Of a DNA stretch of 64,000 bases, positions 51,476-60,895 are shown piece after piece. The stretch comes from Stieleria bergensis. GTDB taxonomy: Bacteria; Planctomycetota; Planctomycetia; Pirellulales; Pirellulaceae. The stretch spans positions 5,974,816 to 6,038,815 of the forward strand of contig CP036272.1 in NCBI GenBank assembly GCA_007745635.1. Reading direction: 5' to 3'. The notes under the pieces are model-generated. The model was not told where the DNA came from. It ran no database searches and worked only from the letters and a program-made list of their open reading frames with translations. A program made the translations under genes and the position numbers. Numbering within the stretch: position 1 is the first letter of the stretch; each line of letters starts with the position of its first letter.

Positions 51476-53548
51476 TCAATCACGGAACGACATGATGGGG
51501 CCCGACCAATCGTCATCGTCTTCAGTCAATTCATCACCGAACTCGTTGGTCGCACCGTACTGACAATCGCTTTCAACTAACGCATTGGGAATGTCGGTTA
51601 GAAAAAATGGAATCTCGGTGCCGCTATCGAGGCTCTTTTGGTTGTAATACGGGGTGTAAGCGCCGTGCGAACGCACCTTGCCTGTGATCATCATCGAATC
51701 CTTGGCACGAGTCATGGCGACATACAAGACGCGGCGCTCCTCTTCGATCTGATCTTCATCGCCATTGTTGCGAGAGTGCGGATAGTTGCCAGGCTGCACG
51801 CCAATCAAATAGCACACCGGCGCCTCGGTTCCTTTGGCACTGTGCACGGTGATCAACGTGACAAGATCGTCTTGCTCTTCTTGCGACGCCTCGGATTCGG
51901 AAATCGGGTCAAGGGTGTAGGTTTCTAAAAACTCGCCGACGGTGGCATGATCGCGGGCGAGCTTTTTAAGCAACTTGAAGTCCTTGCTACGACGGTCCCA
52001 ATCATCGAACTTCTTTTCCAGGAGTGGCTCCAGTTTCTCGATCGCCACCTCGATGGCCTTGGCCGGCGCGTCCAGCAAGCCAACGCACTGCTGGTAGGCT
52101 TCGCCCAACCTTGGATTGGCGCCAAAGCGATTCTGCAAACGTTCGCTGATCGCGTCGGTGTTAGGCTGCTTAAAGACCTCTAGAATCGCACTGGCAGCGG
52201 TCTTTTCGCCGACGCGCGGCCACAGAGTCAGAAAACGAATCCAAGCCAGTTGATCAGACCGATTGTCCGCCACGCGCAACAAGCTGATCAGGTCCTTGAT
52301 ATGCGCGGACTGCATCAGTGCGGTTCCACCCACAAACCGATAGGGAATGTCTTCCTGAATCAGCCCGGCTTCTACGGTCCGAGCGGCCCAGGCAGTGCGC
52401 GTCAGAATCATGTGATCTCGCCAATTGGCGCCGCCGTCACGACGTTCAAGCAGATCCTCGACCACGGTGGTTGCTTCATCTTGTTCGTCGTCGACTTGCA
52501 ACCAAATGGGTTTTTCACCGTTACCACGCGCGGCATGCAGCTTCTTTTCGTAGCCCAACGGAGATTGATCCAGCAACCAATTAGCAACGTCCAAAATCTC
52601 TTGCGTGCTCCGGTAGTTCTCCTCCAGCTTCAACGTCGACGCGCCCGGTAAGCGATCCGCAAAACCATGCACGTTACGAAAATCGGCGCCGCGGAAAGCA
52701 TAGATGCTTTGTGCATCATCACCGACGCAAAACAACTTGGCCGGGTCACGCATCGCATCCAAAATCATCCATTGCAATGGATTGGTGTCCTGCATTTCAT
52801 CGACCAGCAAATGATCATAGCGCTTTTGAATCTTCTCTCGCAACGATTTCCGACGATGCATCTGGCGAGCAAAAATGTACAAGATGTCGTCGTAATCGAA
52901 GTACCGACAATCGCGTTTGCGTTTGCTGTAATCATCGATCACGTTTTCGATCAGCTGAATGATCTCTTCGCTGTGATCGGTAAAGCGTTTGAGATACTCC
53001 TGCAGCCGGCGATTGGTATTGCGAGCATAGGAGTAATAGTTCGCCAGTTCAGCTGCTTTGGGAAAGCGAGCGTCTTTGCCGATCACGGTTCCGCGCGCCA
53101 GCTTCATCAGTTGCAGTTGATCGTCGCGGTCGATGATCGACAGCCCTTGGCAATCGAACAGATCGGGCCAGCGGCGGAGGTACTGCAAACAAAAGTTGTG
53201 AAACGTGCCTGCCGGGACTTTCTTCGCCGTCGGTCCCACCTGCTGTCCCAAGCGATGGCGCATCTCGCGAGCGGCCCGTCGCGTGAAAGTCAACAGCAAG
53301 ATGCGACGCGGATCGACGCCCTGTTCGAGCAAGTGCACCACTCGGCCAACGATGGTGCTGGTTTTTCCGGTGCCTGCCCCAGCCAACACCAAGACATGGC
53401 CACCGTCGAATTCGACAGCGCGTTGCTGTTGGGCATTGAACTGCATCAATTGGGCTCCTGGGGGCAGAGGTCGGCAATTCGGCAAGACTGAACGAGACGT
53501 GTCGGCGGCTGCAACAAGCTCCCATGACTCACCGGTTGAGTCTGACAA
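51476..53548 (-). CDS. UvrD/Rep-type superfamily 1 DNA helicase
   Basis: ATP-dependent 3'-5' DNA helicase, 690 residues (a start at M35, 53446, is also possible). Motif I is VLAGAGTGKTSTI (GAGTGKT at residues 57-63), Ia is ILLLTFTRRAAREM, II is LLVDEMQDTNPLQW, III is LFCVGDDAQSIYAFRGAD, IV-V are EENYRSTQEIL and TVHSAKGTEAPVCYLI, and VI is EERRVLYVAMTRAKD. All ATPase motifs are intact. UvrD family members unwind DNA in repair and recombination. The C-terminus is short and ends with an acidic ELTEDDDDWSGP. It diverges from the large DUF4011 gene, 237 bases away. Confidence 0.94.
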   Translation of the reverse strand: MSDSTGESWELVAAADTSRSVLPNCRPLPPGAQLMQFNAQQQRAVEFDGGHVLVLAGAGTGKTSTIVGRVVHLLEQGVDPRRILLLTFTRRAAREMRHRLGQQVGPTAKKVPAGTFHNFCLQYLRRWPDLFDCQGLSIIDRDDQLQLMKLARGTVIGKDARFPKAAELANYYSYARNTNRRLQEYLKRFTDHSEEIIQLIENVIDDYSKRKRDCRYFDYDDILYIFARQMHRRKSLREKIQKRYDHLLVDEMQDTNPLQWMILDAMRDPAKLFCVGDDAQSIYAFRGADFRNVHGFADRLPGASTLKLEENYRSTQEILDVANWLLDQSPLGYEKKLHAARGNGEKPIWLQVDDEQDEATTVVEDLLERRDGGANWRDHMILTRTAWAARTVEAGLIQEDIPYRFVGGTALMQSAHIKDLISLLRVADNRSDQLAWIRFLTLWPRVGEKTAASAILEVFKQPNTDAISERLQNRFGANPRLGEAYQQCVGLLDAPAKAIEVAIEKLEPLLEKKFDDWDRRSKDFKLLKKLARDHATVGEFLETYTLDPISESEASQEEQDDLVTLITVHSAKGTEAPVCYLIGVQPGNYPHSRNNGDEDQIEEERRVLYVAMTRAKDSMMITGKVRSHGAYTPYYNQKSLDSGTEIPFFLTDIPNALVESDCQYGATNEFGDELTEDDDDWSGPIMSFRD

Positions 53549-53785
53549 TCCTAACGAATCGTCCTCAGATTCCTATGCGCTGGCCAAGCATTCGCCAGCA
53601 AAACTTGATTTCATCGCTGGCGACAAACCTGCACCGATCGCTCCAATCATCACCACTGGGGATCACATCCGCAGTGAACTGACGGCCAATCCCCAGATTC
53701 CCCCACGCCACAGGGGGTAAAGCCCTACAATAAAGCAGCGGAGATCAGAAACACACAGGCGGTGAAGAACGGTTGACGAGGACCA

Positions 53786-56700
53786 ATGGTGGATATTGAA
53801 CAGGCGCTGCAACAGGCCCGCCAAGACCTACTGGAATTGACCGCTCGCAACCGCTTGATCCACACACCGCTGGCCGGAAAGCGAAAAAGCTGGCTGCAGG
53901 TGGTCGACGAGAGCAGTGAGCGCCTGTTTGACCTGCTGGTGCGTCAAGGCAAGACGCTGTCGTTTCTGCCTCGACAAGAACCGCCCCAGACTGAATCAAG
54001 CCAAGAATCGGCCGACGACCAGGTCGATGACGAGCGGCGCCAGTTCATCGAAGCCTTCGATCAAAACGAATCCAGCGACGGCGATTCGGATCAAGCCAAA
54101 GCAGCCAACGAAGCTGCGGCAAGTTCGCCAGAGAACTCTGAAGACGCCGCCAAAGAGATTCCAGCGTCGCACATTGATCGCTTTCTGCAAACGGACCTGA
54201 CCGAAGAACCGCTTCAGAAAAAACTGCTCAACTGCTACTACGACGCGCGCACGGCCGAAGAAGAGCAGGGCGTCAGCATTCTGTATTTGGCATGCGGCTT
54301 TCTCAAGTGGCGCGAAGAGACAGAAGGTTCGCACGAACGCTTTGCACCACTGCTGCTGATCCCCGTTGAACTGACACGTAACACGGCACGAAGTCGTTTT
54401 CAGCTACGATTCCGTGACGAAGACTTAGTGACCAACCTGTCCATTCAAGCCAGGCTAAAAGAAGACTTCGGCATCACGCTGCCCGACCTGCCAGAGTCTG
54501 TGGAACACGACGACGACTGGTCACCCACGACCTACTTCGATCAGGTGCGCGAGATCACCATGCACCGCGACGGCTGGCAAGTGCTGGATGACGAGATCCT
54601 GCTGTGGATGTTTTCGTTTACGAAGTTCTTGATGTATCGCGATCTGTCGCCTGAAGCATGGCCAGACAAAAATCTGTTGGCCAATCATGCCATGCTGCAA
54701 GGACTGCTCGGCAATGGCTTTGAGACCGACTCCATGCTGCCACCGCTCTGTGGCGATGATGAACCCATTGATCAAGTCCTCAACCCCGCCGATGTGATTC
54801 ATATCGCCGACGCTGATTCCTCCCAAGCAGTCGTCATTGAAGAGATCGCTCGCGGCCGTAACCTGGTCGTGCAAGGACCGCCAGGGACCGGCAAATCACA
54901 AACCATCACCAACGCCATCGCGGCTGCGGTTCATGCCGGCAAACGAGTCTTGTTCATTGCCGAAAAGATGGCCGCCTTAGATGTTGTGCGGCGGCGTTTA
55001 GAACATGCTGGCGTCGGCGACATGGTGCTGGAACTTCACAGCCACAAGGCTCGCAAACGCAACGTGCTGGACAACCTGAAGGCCACTCTGTACCTGACCG
55101 AGATCAACGACCAACGCAATGTGCCGATCGAAGAACTTCGCAGCACCGCGATTCGTTTGCGAGAACACGATCAGGCGTTGCATCAACCGGTCGAAGGCAG
55201 TGGCACATCGCCCTACCAAGCCATCGGGCGAACGCTCCAGTTGCGTTCCAATGGCGGCAAAACAGTGCCCTATCGCATCGACGCAGCGGCCAACTGGACA
55301 CCCCAGGAATACGAACAACGACTGGCGCTTGCCAAAGACCTGGACCAGTTACTGGAAGCCTCTGGCAGTCCCTGCGATAACGCTTGGTATGGCGTGACAT
55401 GCGACCCCTTGTCACCAGCCCACCAAGAACGCTTACTTCGCAAACTACCCAGCATCCAAACCGGTCTGCAAAAACTGCTCGATGACGCCGATGAATTGAG
55501 CGGCAAACTGCAACTGCAACTGCCAACCGCTGGCGGCTTGGATGAGATCTCCCGGGTTGCCCTGCTTGCCGAGCACATTAAACAGTGCCCAGCAAAACTG
55601 GATCCAACCACCATCGAAAACCCACAATGGGCCACTGAGCTCGATCGATTGGAATCCATTGTCAAGCGAACGCAAACCTTGGTTGATCAAGAAGCATCGC
55701 TTCTCAAACAAGTCAGTGAAACGGCGTTTGACTTCAATTGGTCAACGACTCGATTGGCGATCGCTGCACATGGAACCAAATGGTGGCGCTTGCTGATTTC
55801 AACTCATCGCAACGCCATCAATCAATTGAAAGGTGTCTGCCTTGGTCAGCCCCCCGCAGACCGGGACGCCCGCCTGGCTCTGATTGATCAAATCATCGGA
55901 TTTCAAAAAGCCACCGAGCAGTTTGCCGACGAGAGCAAATTCGCCAAGCGATTGCTGGGCAGCGCATGGCATGGCAAACAAACGGATTTCAAGTCGGCGC
56001 AAGCGATCGTCCAGTGGTGCCGCCACTCCCTAGACTGTCCACTGCAATCCCAACACGCTCGGCCCCTGATCGCGCGGGCAATCGACCTGCAGGCAATCGA
56101 ACAGCCACTCCAACACGTTGCCAAAAGCTTGCAAACCGTCCGGTCGCAACTGGAGGAACTTGCCGGAGAGCTGAAATTAGTTCCCACGGTCGCCTTGCAA
56201 GCCGATCACGTGGCGACCGCCAAGCTTCAGGATTGGCAACAGCGGATGCAAGCCTGGCAAGCCGTTCCAGAGCAACTGAGCCATTACCTTGCCAGCGCCT
56301 CACGTGTCAGCAAACTGCGCACAATGGACCTGTCCCCTTTGGCGGATGAAGTCGAAACCGGCGTCCTGCCGCCCGGCCGAGTTGAACCCCAACTGCGTGC
56401 GATTCGCAGCGAAGCAGTCATCGAACAGGCTTGGGCAACGCGTGACGATCTGGCACAGTTCCATGGCGAAACCTTTGAACAATTACGCACTCGATTTGCC
56501 AACCTCGACCAACAGCGCATCGAGCTTAGCCGCCTGGACGTCGCACGAACTCACTACCGGCAAATCCCTTCCTCGCTGGCCGACAGTGGCCAAGTCAGCG
56601 TGGTGAGGCGAGAGATCAACAAAAAACGCCGTCACATGCCGTTGCGAGTCCTGTTGCGCGAAGCGGGACAAGCGATTCAGAAAATCAAACCCGTGTTCAT

Positions 56701-58654
56701 GATGAGCCCACTGTCGGTGGCTCAGTACTTGAAACCCGGTAGCGTTGAATTCGACCTGCTGGTGATCGATGAAGCCAGCCAAGTCCAGCCAGTCGATGCG
56801 CTCGGTGCCATTGCTCGCAGCAAACAAATTGTCGTCGTTGGCGACCAAAAACAATTGCCACCCACCGACTTCTTCAGCCGCATGTCGGGCGACACCATGG
56901 ACGACGACGGCGACGAAGCCGTCTACCATGCCGGCGACTTGGAAAGCATTCTTGGACTGTGCGAAGCCCAAGGCCTGCCCAGTCGCATGCTGCGTTGGCA
57001 TTATCGCAGCAAGCACGAATCGCTGATCGCGGTTAGCAATCGCAAATTCTACGACGACCGCCTGTTCATCATCCCCAGTCCAATCAGAGGTGGTGGACCG
57101 CTGGGACTGTCGTTTCGGTACATCGAAAATGGTTGCTACGATCGCGGTGGCTCACGAGCCAACCGTCAGGAAGCCATCGCCGTCGCCAATGCCGTCATGG
57201 AGCATGCCGCCAATCACCCGAATCTGTCCCTGGGGGTGGCTACGTTTAGCAGCGCTCAACGCGATGCGATTTTGGACGAACTTGAACAACTGCGTCGCAA
57301 CAATCATGAACACGAAGCCTTCTTTGCCACCGGAGGCGCGTCCCCGTTTTTCGTCAAAAGCTTAGAAAATGTCCAAGGCGATGAACGTGACGTGATTTAC
57401 ATCTCGATCGGCTATGGCCATGACAAGGACGGCTACTTTGCTCACAACTTTGGCCCCCTGAATCGCGAAGGGGGCGAACGACGACTGAATGTCTTGATCA
57501 GTCGCGCGTCTTCTGCTTGCGAAGTCTTCTCATCGATCCGTTCGGATGACATCAACCTTGCACGCGCAAAAGGCGAAGGCGTCGCGGCCCTGAAGATGTA
57601 CCTGCACTATGCAGAACACGGCCATCTAGAGGCGACTCGGTCGCACGGTTCAGCAGACAGCCTCTTTGAAGAACAGGTCGCGAAAAAACTGCGTGAGCGT
57701 GGACTGCATGTGGATCATCAGATTGGCGAAGGCGGTTTCTTCATCGACTTGGCGATCCGAGACCCAGATCAACCGGGCCGCTATTTACTGGGCATTGAAT
57801 GTGATGGAGCCCAGTATCACAGCGCTCGCTGGGTGCGAGACCGGGATCGTATTCGGCAGCAAATCTTGGAATCACGTGGCTGGGTGATTCATCGAGTCTG
57901 GAGCACCGATTGGTTCCAGCGCCCCGACGAGCAACTCAACAGCGTGCTGGAGGCTTTGGAAAACGCGCGACAGCATTGGGCCAACGTCGACCAAGATGCG
58001 GCGAAGGCTGCCGCGCTCTTCAAGCCTCGTAGCATCACTCCGGTCGCCAACCAGGGAACCCGTTGGGATCGTCGCGAAGCCCAACCGGAACTCGAAAAAC
58101 CAGTCCAGGGTGACACGCCGTACCAACTGGCCGAGATGGAAGCCAACGGCTATGTCGGCGGACCAACGGAGATGAATTCCGAGCAGTTCGAGAACCTGGT
58201 GGTAGAAATCGTCACCACGGAATCACCGATTCATGTGGACGAAGTGGGGCGACGCTGCATCAGCTTACTCGGCAGAGGACGTTTGACTTCAGCACTGAAA
58301 CGAAAGATTGACGAGGCAGCACAGAAGCTAGCCAGCAATCATGCAATCGATTATCGCGGTGATTTCCTGTATCAACCTGAGCAGCAGGCGTTTCCGGTTC
58401 GCAATCGCCGCCACGTAGAATCCAGCTCGCTGCGCAAAGTTGAACACATTGCTCCGGAAGAGTTGCGCCAGGCGATTTTAACTGTTGTCAAAGATCACAT
58501 TGGTCCCGATCAAACGGAGCTCTTCAGTTCGGTGGCCAAGGATTTTGGGATGAGCAATAGCAAGCCGTTCCAAGCGGTGATCCGTCAGCTGATTGAACAG
58601 TTGACCGCAGAAAACAAGATCCAAGATCGCTCCGGCAAGCTGTTTGTCGGCTGA
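53786..58654 (+). CDS. DUF4011 - SF1 helicase - Vsr-like nuclease - DUF3320 protein
   Basis: A very large (1622 residues) protein with a recognisable domain order. N-terminal DUF4011 (LQQARQDLLELTARNRLIHT; ILYLACGFLKWRE) is broken by an acidic insert around 70-125. A split UPF1-like SF1 helicase follows: Walker A GPPGTGKS at ~364-371, a ~600-residue helical insert, Walker B VIDEASQVQPVDALGAIA at ~994, VVVGDQKQLPPTDFF, and ENVQGDERDVIYISIGYG. At ~1294-1400 is a Vsr/MTES-type PD-(D/E)xK nuclease (LGIECDGAQYHSARWVRDRD, then GWVIHRVWSTDWF), and DUF3320 lies near 1460. Such proteins occur in anti-phage defence settings (hhe-type and relatives). All helicase and nuclease motifs look intact, so it should be an active nucleic-acid processing enzyme. 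Confidence 0.88.
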   Translation: MVDIEQALQQARQDLLELTARNRLIHTPLAGKRKSWLQVVDESSERLFDLLVRQGKTLSFLPRQEPPQTESSQESADDQVDDERRQFIEAFDQNESSDGDSDQAKAANEAAASSPENSEDAAKEIPASHIDRFLQTDLTEEPLQKKLLNCYYDARTAEEEQGVSILYLACGFLKWREETEGSHERFAPLLLIPVELTRNTARSRFQLRFRDEDLVTNLSIQARLKEDFGITLPDLPESVEHDDDWSPTTYFDQVREITMHRDGWQVLDDEILLWMFSFTKFLMYRDLSPEAWPDKNLLANHAMLQGLLGNGFETDSMLPPLCGDDEPIDQVLNPADVIHIADADSSQAVVIEEIARGRNLVVQGPPGTGKSQTITNAIAAAVHAGKRVLFIAEKMAALDVVRRRLEHAGVGDMVLELHSHKARKRNVLDNLKATLYLTEINDQRNVPIEELRSTAIRLREHDQALHQPVEGSGTSPYQAIGRTLQLRSNGGKTVPYRIDAAANWTPQEYEQRLALAKDLDQLLEASGSPCDNAWYGVTCDPLSPAHQERLLRKLPSIQTGLQKLLDDADELSGKLQLQLPTAGGLDEISRVALLAEHIKQCPAKLDPTTIENPQWATELDRLESIVKRTQTLVDQEASLLKQVSETAFDFNWSTTRLAIAAHGTKWWRLLISTHRNAINQLKGVCLGQPPADRDARLALIDQIIGFQKATEQFADESKFAKRLLGSAWHGKQTDFKSAQAIVQWCRHSLDCPLQSQHARPLIARAIDLQAIEQPLQHVAKSLQTVRSQLEELAGELKLVPTVALQADHVATAKLQDWQQRMQAWQAVPEQLSHYLASASRVSKLRTMDLSPLADEVETGVLPPGRVEPQLRAIRSEAVIEQAWATRDDLAQFHGETFEQLRTRFANLDQQRIELSRLDVARTHYRQIPSSLADSGQVSVVRREINKKRRHMPLRVLLREAGQAIQKIKPVFMMSPLSVAQYLKPGSVEFDLLVIDEASQVQPVDALGAIARSKQIVVVGDQKQLPPTDFFSRMSGDTMDDDGDEAVYHAGDLESILGLCEAQGLPSRMLRWHYRSKHESLIAVSNRKFYDDRLFIIPSPIRGGGPLGLSFRYIENGCYDRGGSRANRQEAIAVANAVMEHAANHPNLSLGVATFSSAQRDAILDELEQLRRNNHEHEAFFATGGASPFFVKSLENVQGDERDVIYISIGYGHDKDGYFAHNFGPLNREGGERRLNVLISRASSACEVFSSIRSDDINLARAKGEGVAALKMYLHYAEHGHLEATRSHGSADSLFEEQVAKKLRERGLHVDHQIGEGGFFIDLAIRDPDQPGRYLLGIECDGAQYHSARWVRDRDRIRQQILESRGWVIHRVWSTDWFQRPDEQLNSVLEALENARQHWANVDQDAAKAAALFKPRSITPVANQGTRWDRREAQPELEKPVQGDTPYQLAEMEANGYVGGPTEMNSEQFENLVVEIVTTESPIHVDEVGRRCISLLGRGRLTSALKRKIDEAAQKLASNHAIDYRGDFLYQPEQQAFPVRNRRHVESSSLRKVEHIAPEELRQAILTVVKDHIGPDQTELFSSVAKDFGMSNSKPFQAVIRQLIEQLTAENKIQDRSGKLFVG

Positions 58655-58683
58655 AGGGTTGGCGCTGATGGTCACCGGCAACT

Positions 58684-59637
58684 TCAGGCGCGTGGATGAA
58701 ACTGGTTGTGGACCTTCTTTAAACGCGAGTGCTCCACGTGAGTATAGATCTGGGTCGTCTGAATGTTCGCGTGCCCCAGCATCTCTTGCACTTGTCGCAG
58801 GTCAGCACCGCCGGCCAGCAAATGCGTGGCAAAACTGTGACGCAGTGAGTGAGGGCTGACATTCCGGGTGATGCCAACGCGTCGCGTGTAGCGTTTGACC
58901 AGTCGCCACAACTGAATGCGATCAAGTGGTTTGCCGGTCCGTGAGAGAAACACGTGACTGGGGCTAGGTGTGGTTCGCCCGGCCAACGTGCCTCGAAGCT
59001 GATCGATGTATTGCTGCACGGCACTGATCGCTGGCATTCCTAGCGGCACCATGCGTTGCTTGCCACCTTTACCGGTGCATTTCAAGTGGCGTTGGTCGAA
59101 GTGCAGGTTCCGCATCTGCAGGCCACAGACTTCGCTCGCTCGGCAACCGGTCGCATACAGCACTTCCAACAGAGCGCGATCGCGTTGCCAGAAGCGATCA
59201 GTCTTCCGAGGGGCATGCAGCAATGTCTCGACCTGAGCGGCTGAGAGCACGCCGGGGATTCGTTCCCAAAGTTTCTGTGCCGCCAGCAGCTCGGCCGGGT
59301 TCTGCTGAACACGGCCTTCCAGTTGCAAGTACTTGAAGAACATTCGTGTCGTCACCACGCAGCGAGACACGGAGGTTGGAGCCAGTCCCTCTTGATGCAA
59401 GACGCCCATGAAGTGTGTCAAGTCATCCACGGTGATCTGTTCGAAGCGGCGTTGGCCAAGCCATTGCACAAACCGCGTCATGTCGCGTCCGTAGGCAGCG
59501 ATGGTGTTCTCTGCCAAGTGACATTCACCGCGCAAATAGTCCAAAAACTCCAATCGCACCGACTCTGCGGTTTGCGCCGCTTGTGCAGACGGTGGGGCGG
59601 TCTGCAGCATTTGCAGCTTCGTTCGGCGTTTCGCCAC
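58684..59637 (-). CDS. xerD: Tyrosine recombinase XerC/XerD
   Basis: Site-specific recombinase of 317 residues. The N-terminal SAM-like DNA-binding domain (LRGECHLAENTIAAYGRDMT) is followed by the catalytic domain with Arg166 in ATGCRASEV, a Lys in CTGKGGKQRM, His263 and Arg266 in SPHSLRHSFATHLLAGG, His289 in LGHANIQTT and Tyr298 in IYTHVE. All catalytic residues are present. In cells with FtsK it resolves chromosome dimers at dif; a FtsK gene with a gamma domain is in this window. XerC and XerD cannot be told apart by eye. It is convergent with the DUF4011 gene, 29 bases apart. Confidence 0.93.
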   Translation of the reverse strand: MAKRRTKLQMLQTAPPSAQAAQTAESVRLEFLDYLRGECHLAENTIAAYGRDMTRFVQWLGQRRFEQITVDDLTHFMGVLHQEGLAPTSVSRCVVTTRMFFKYLQLEGRVQQNPAELLAAQKLWERIPGVLSAAQVETLLHAPRKTDRFWQRDRALLEVLYATGCRASEVCGLQMRNLHFDQRHLKCTGKGGKQRMVPLGMPAISAVQQYIDQLRGTLAGRTTPSPSHVFLSRTGKPLDRIQLWRLVKRYTRRVGITRNVSPHSLRHSFATHLLAGGADLRQVQEMLGHANIQTTQIYTHVEHSRLKKVHNQFHPRA

Positions 59638-59738
59638 GTCGTGCCTTTCCTTTGCCGGGAATCATGGTCTATGTTCAAACAATCTTCTTTTCATTGTCGG
59701 CTTTTCTCTCGCTTACCTTGCTCTCTGAACCATCCCAG

Positions 59739-60725
59739 ATGAATGTTTTGATCGTTGGTGGTGCCGGTTACATCGGTTCCCATGCAGTGCGTTGTCTGAT
59801 TGATGCAGGTCATCACGTCACGGTCTTTGACAACCTCTCTTATGGGCACCGTGAAAGCGTCCCTGAACAGTCCTTAATCGTTGGCGACCTGGCGGACCGC
59901 AAGCACTTGGTCCAGGTGATGAAGGAACACAAGATCGAAGCGGTCATGCACTTTGCCGCGTTTGCCTTGGTCGGCGAATCGGTGGAGAACCCGGCGATCT
60001 ACTATCGCAACAATGTGATCGCGGCGGTCGAACTTTTGGATGCCATGCGTGAAGCAGGCGTCAACAAGATTGTCTTCAGCAGCACGACGGCCACCTATGG
60101 TGAACCGGACTTGATTCCGATTGCAGAAACCACCAGACAAGATCCGATCAATCCCTACGGGTTCACCAAGCTGGTCTTTGAGCGAGCCCTGGCCGACTAT
60201 AGCGCTGCCTATGGGCTGGGTTATGCCGCCCTGCGTTACTTCAACGCGGCCGGTGCGCACCCGTCTGGCGAGATCGGTGAAGACCACACACCGGAGTCGC
60301 ATTTGATTCCGATTGTGTTGCAAGTCGCCCTTGGACAGCGCGAACACATCACGATCTTCGGCGACGACTACCCGACTCCAGACGGGACCTGCATTCGCGA
60401 CTACATCCACGTTCAAGACTTGGCCACGGCCCACTTGTCAGCGTTACAGCGACTGAAACCAGGGTCAGGCATTCGCGTGAACCTGGGCACCGGCCAAGGC
60501 ACCAGCGTGCGGCAAATCATTCAGGCCGCGCGAGATGTCACCGGTCACGCGATCCCGGAAATCATGGGACAGCGACGTGCCGGCGACCCGCCAGAATTGG
60601 TGGCCGACGCCACGTTGGCTCGGCAGGTCCTGGACTGGACCCCGCAATACACGGACTTGCACGAAACCATCGAAACCGCTTGGCGCTGGCACCAAAGCCA
60701 CCCCACCGGCTATTCCAGTCGTTAG
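59739..60725 (+). CDS. galE: UDP-glucose 4-epimerase
   Basis: Extended short-chain dehydrogenase, 328 residues from the ATG at 59739 (the frame is open from 59583 but the extra part is not family-like). MNVLIVGGAGYIGSHAVRCL is the NAD-binding motif, VFSSTTATYG provides the catalytic Ser/Thr, NPYGFTKLVFE the Tyr-x-x-x-Lys, and FNAAGAHPSGEIGEDHTPES and RDYIHVQDLATAHL are GalE signatures. It interconverts UDP-glucose and UDP-galactose for surface polysaccharides and, with a GalT-like protein elsewhere in the window, could serve galactose use. Divergent from the recombinase gene. Confidence 0.95.
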   Translation: MNVLIVGGAGYIGSHAVRCLIDAGHHVTVFDNLSYGHRESVPEQSLIVGDLADRKHLVQVMKEHKIEAVMHFAAFALVGESVENPAIYYRNNVIAAVELLDAMREAGVNKIVFSSTTATYGEPDLIPIAETTRQDPINPYGFTKLVFERALADYSAAYGLGYAALRYFNAAGAHPSGEIGEDHTPESHLIPIVLQVALGQREHITIFGDDYPTPDGTCIRDYIHVQDLATAHLSALQRLKPGSGIRVNLGTGQGTSVRQIIQAARDVTGHAIPEIMGQRRAGDPPELVADATLARQVLDWTPQYTDLHETIETAWRWHQSHPTGYSSR

Positions 60726-60825
60726 CGGCCTATCGGCTCCGATATCTGGGGCAAAAAACGACATTTTTGGGCTCACCCAGCCCATGTACAATGTTCCAAT
60801 AAAGAGCTCCGGTGCATTCTGAGGC

Positions 60826-60865
60826 CCCCAGAGTGGCCGAGAGGTTACCGAATCACTACCCATTG
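60826..60865 (+). other. tRNA-like D-arm fragment
   Basis: The sequence CCCCCAGAGTGGCCGAGAGG, followed by TTACCGAATCA, matches the 5' third and D-arm of a class II tRNA (Ser or Leu type: TGGCCGAGxGGTxxA). After it no anticodon arm, variable arm or T-arm (GGTTCGAATCC) can be found, so it is not a complete tRNA. It may be a tRNA relic or chance. Confidence 0.35.
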
Positions 60866-60895
60866 CCATCGCTTCCTTTCATCCCTAGTTGAACC

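Noticed and set aside
51476-59637. Mobile defence island made of the UvrD helicase, the DUF4011 protein and the recombinase
   Set aside because: The recombinase has the features of housekeeping XerC/D, there are no terminal repeats, complete tRNA or transposase, and composition does not change. Only the DUF4011 protein itself is retained as a defence candidate.
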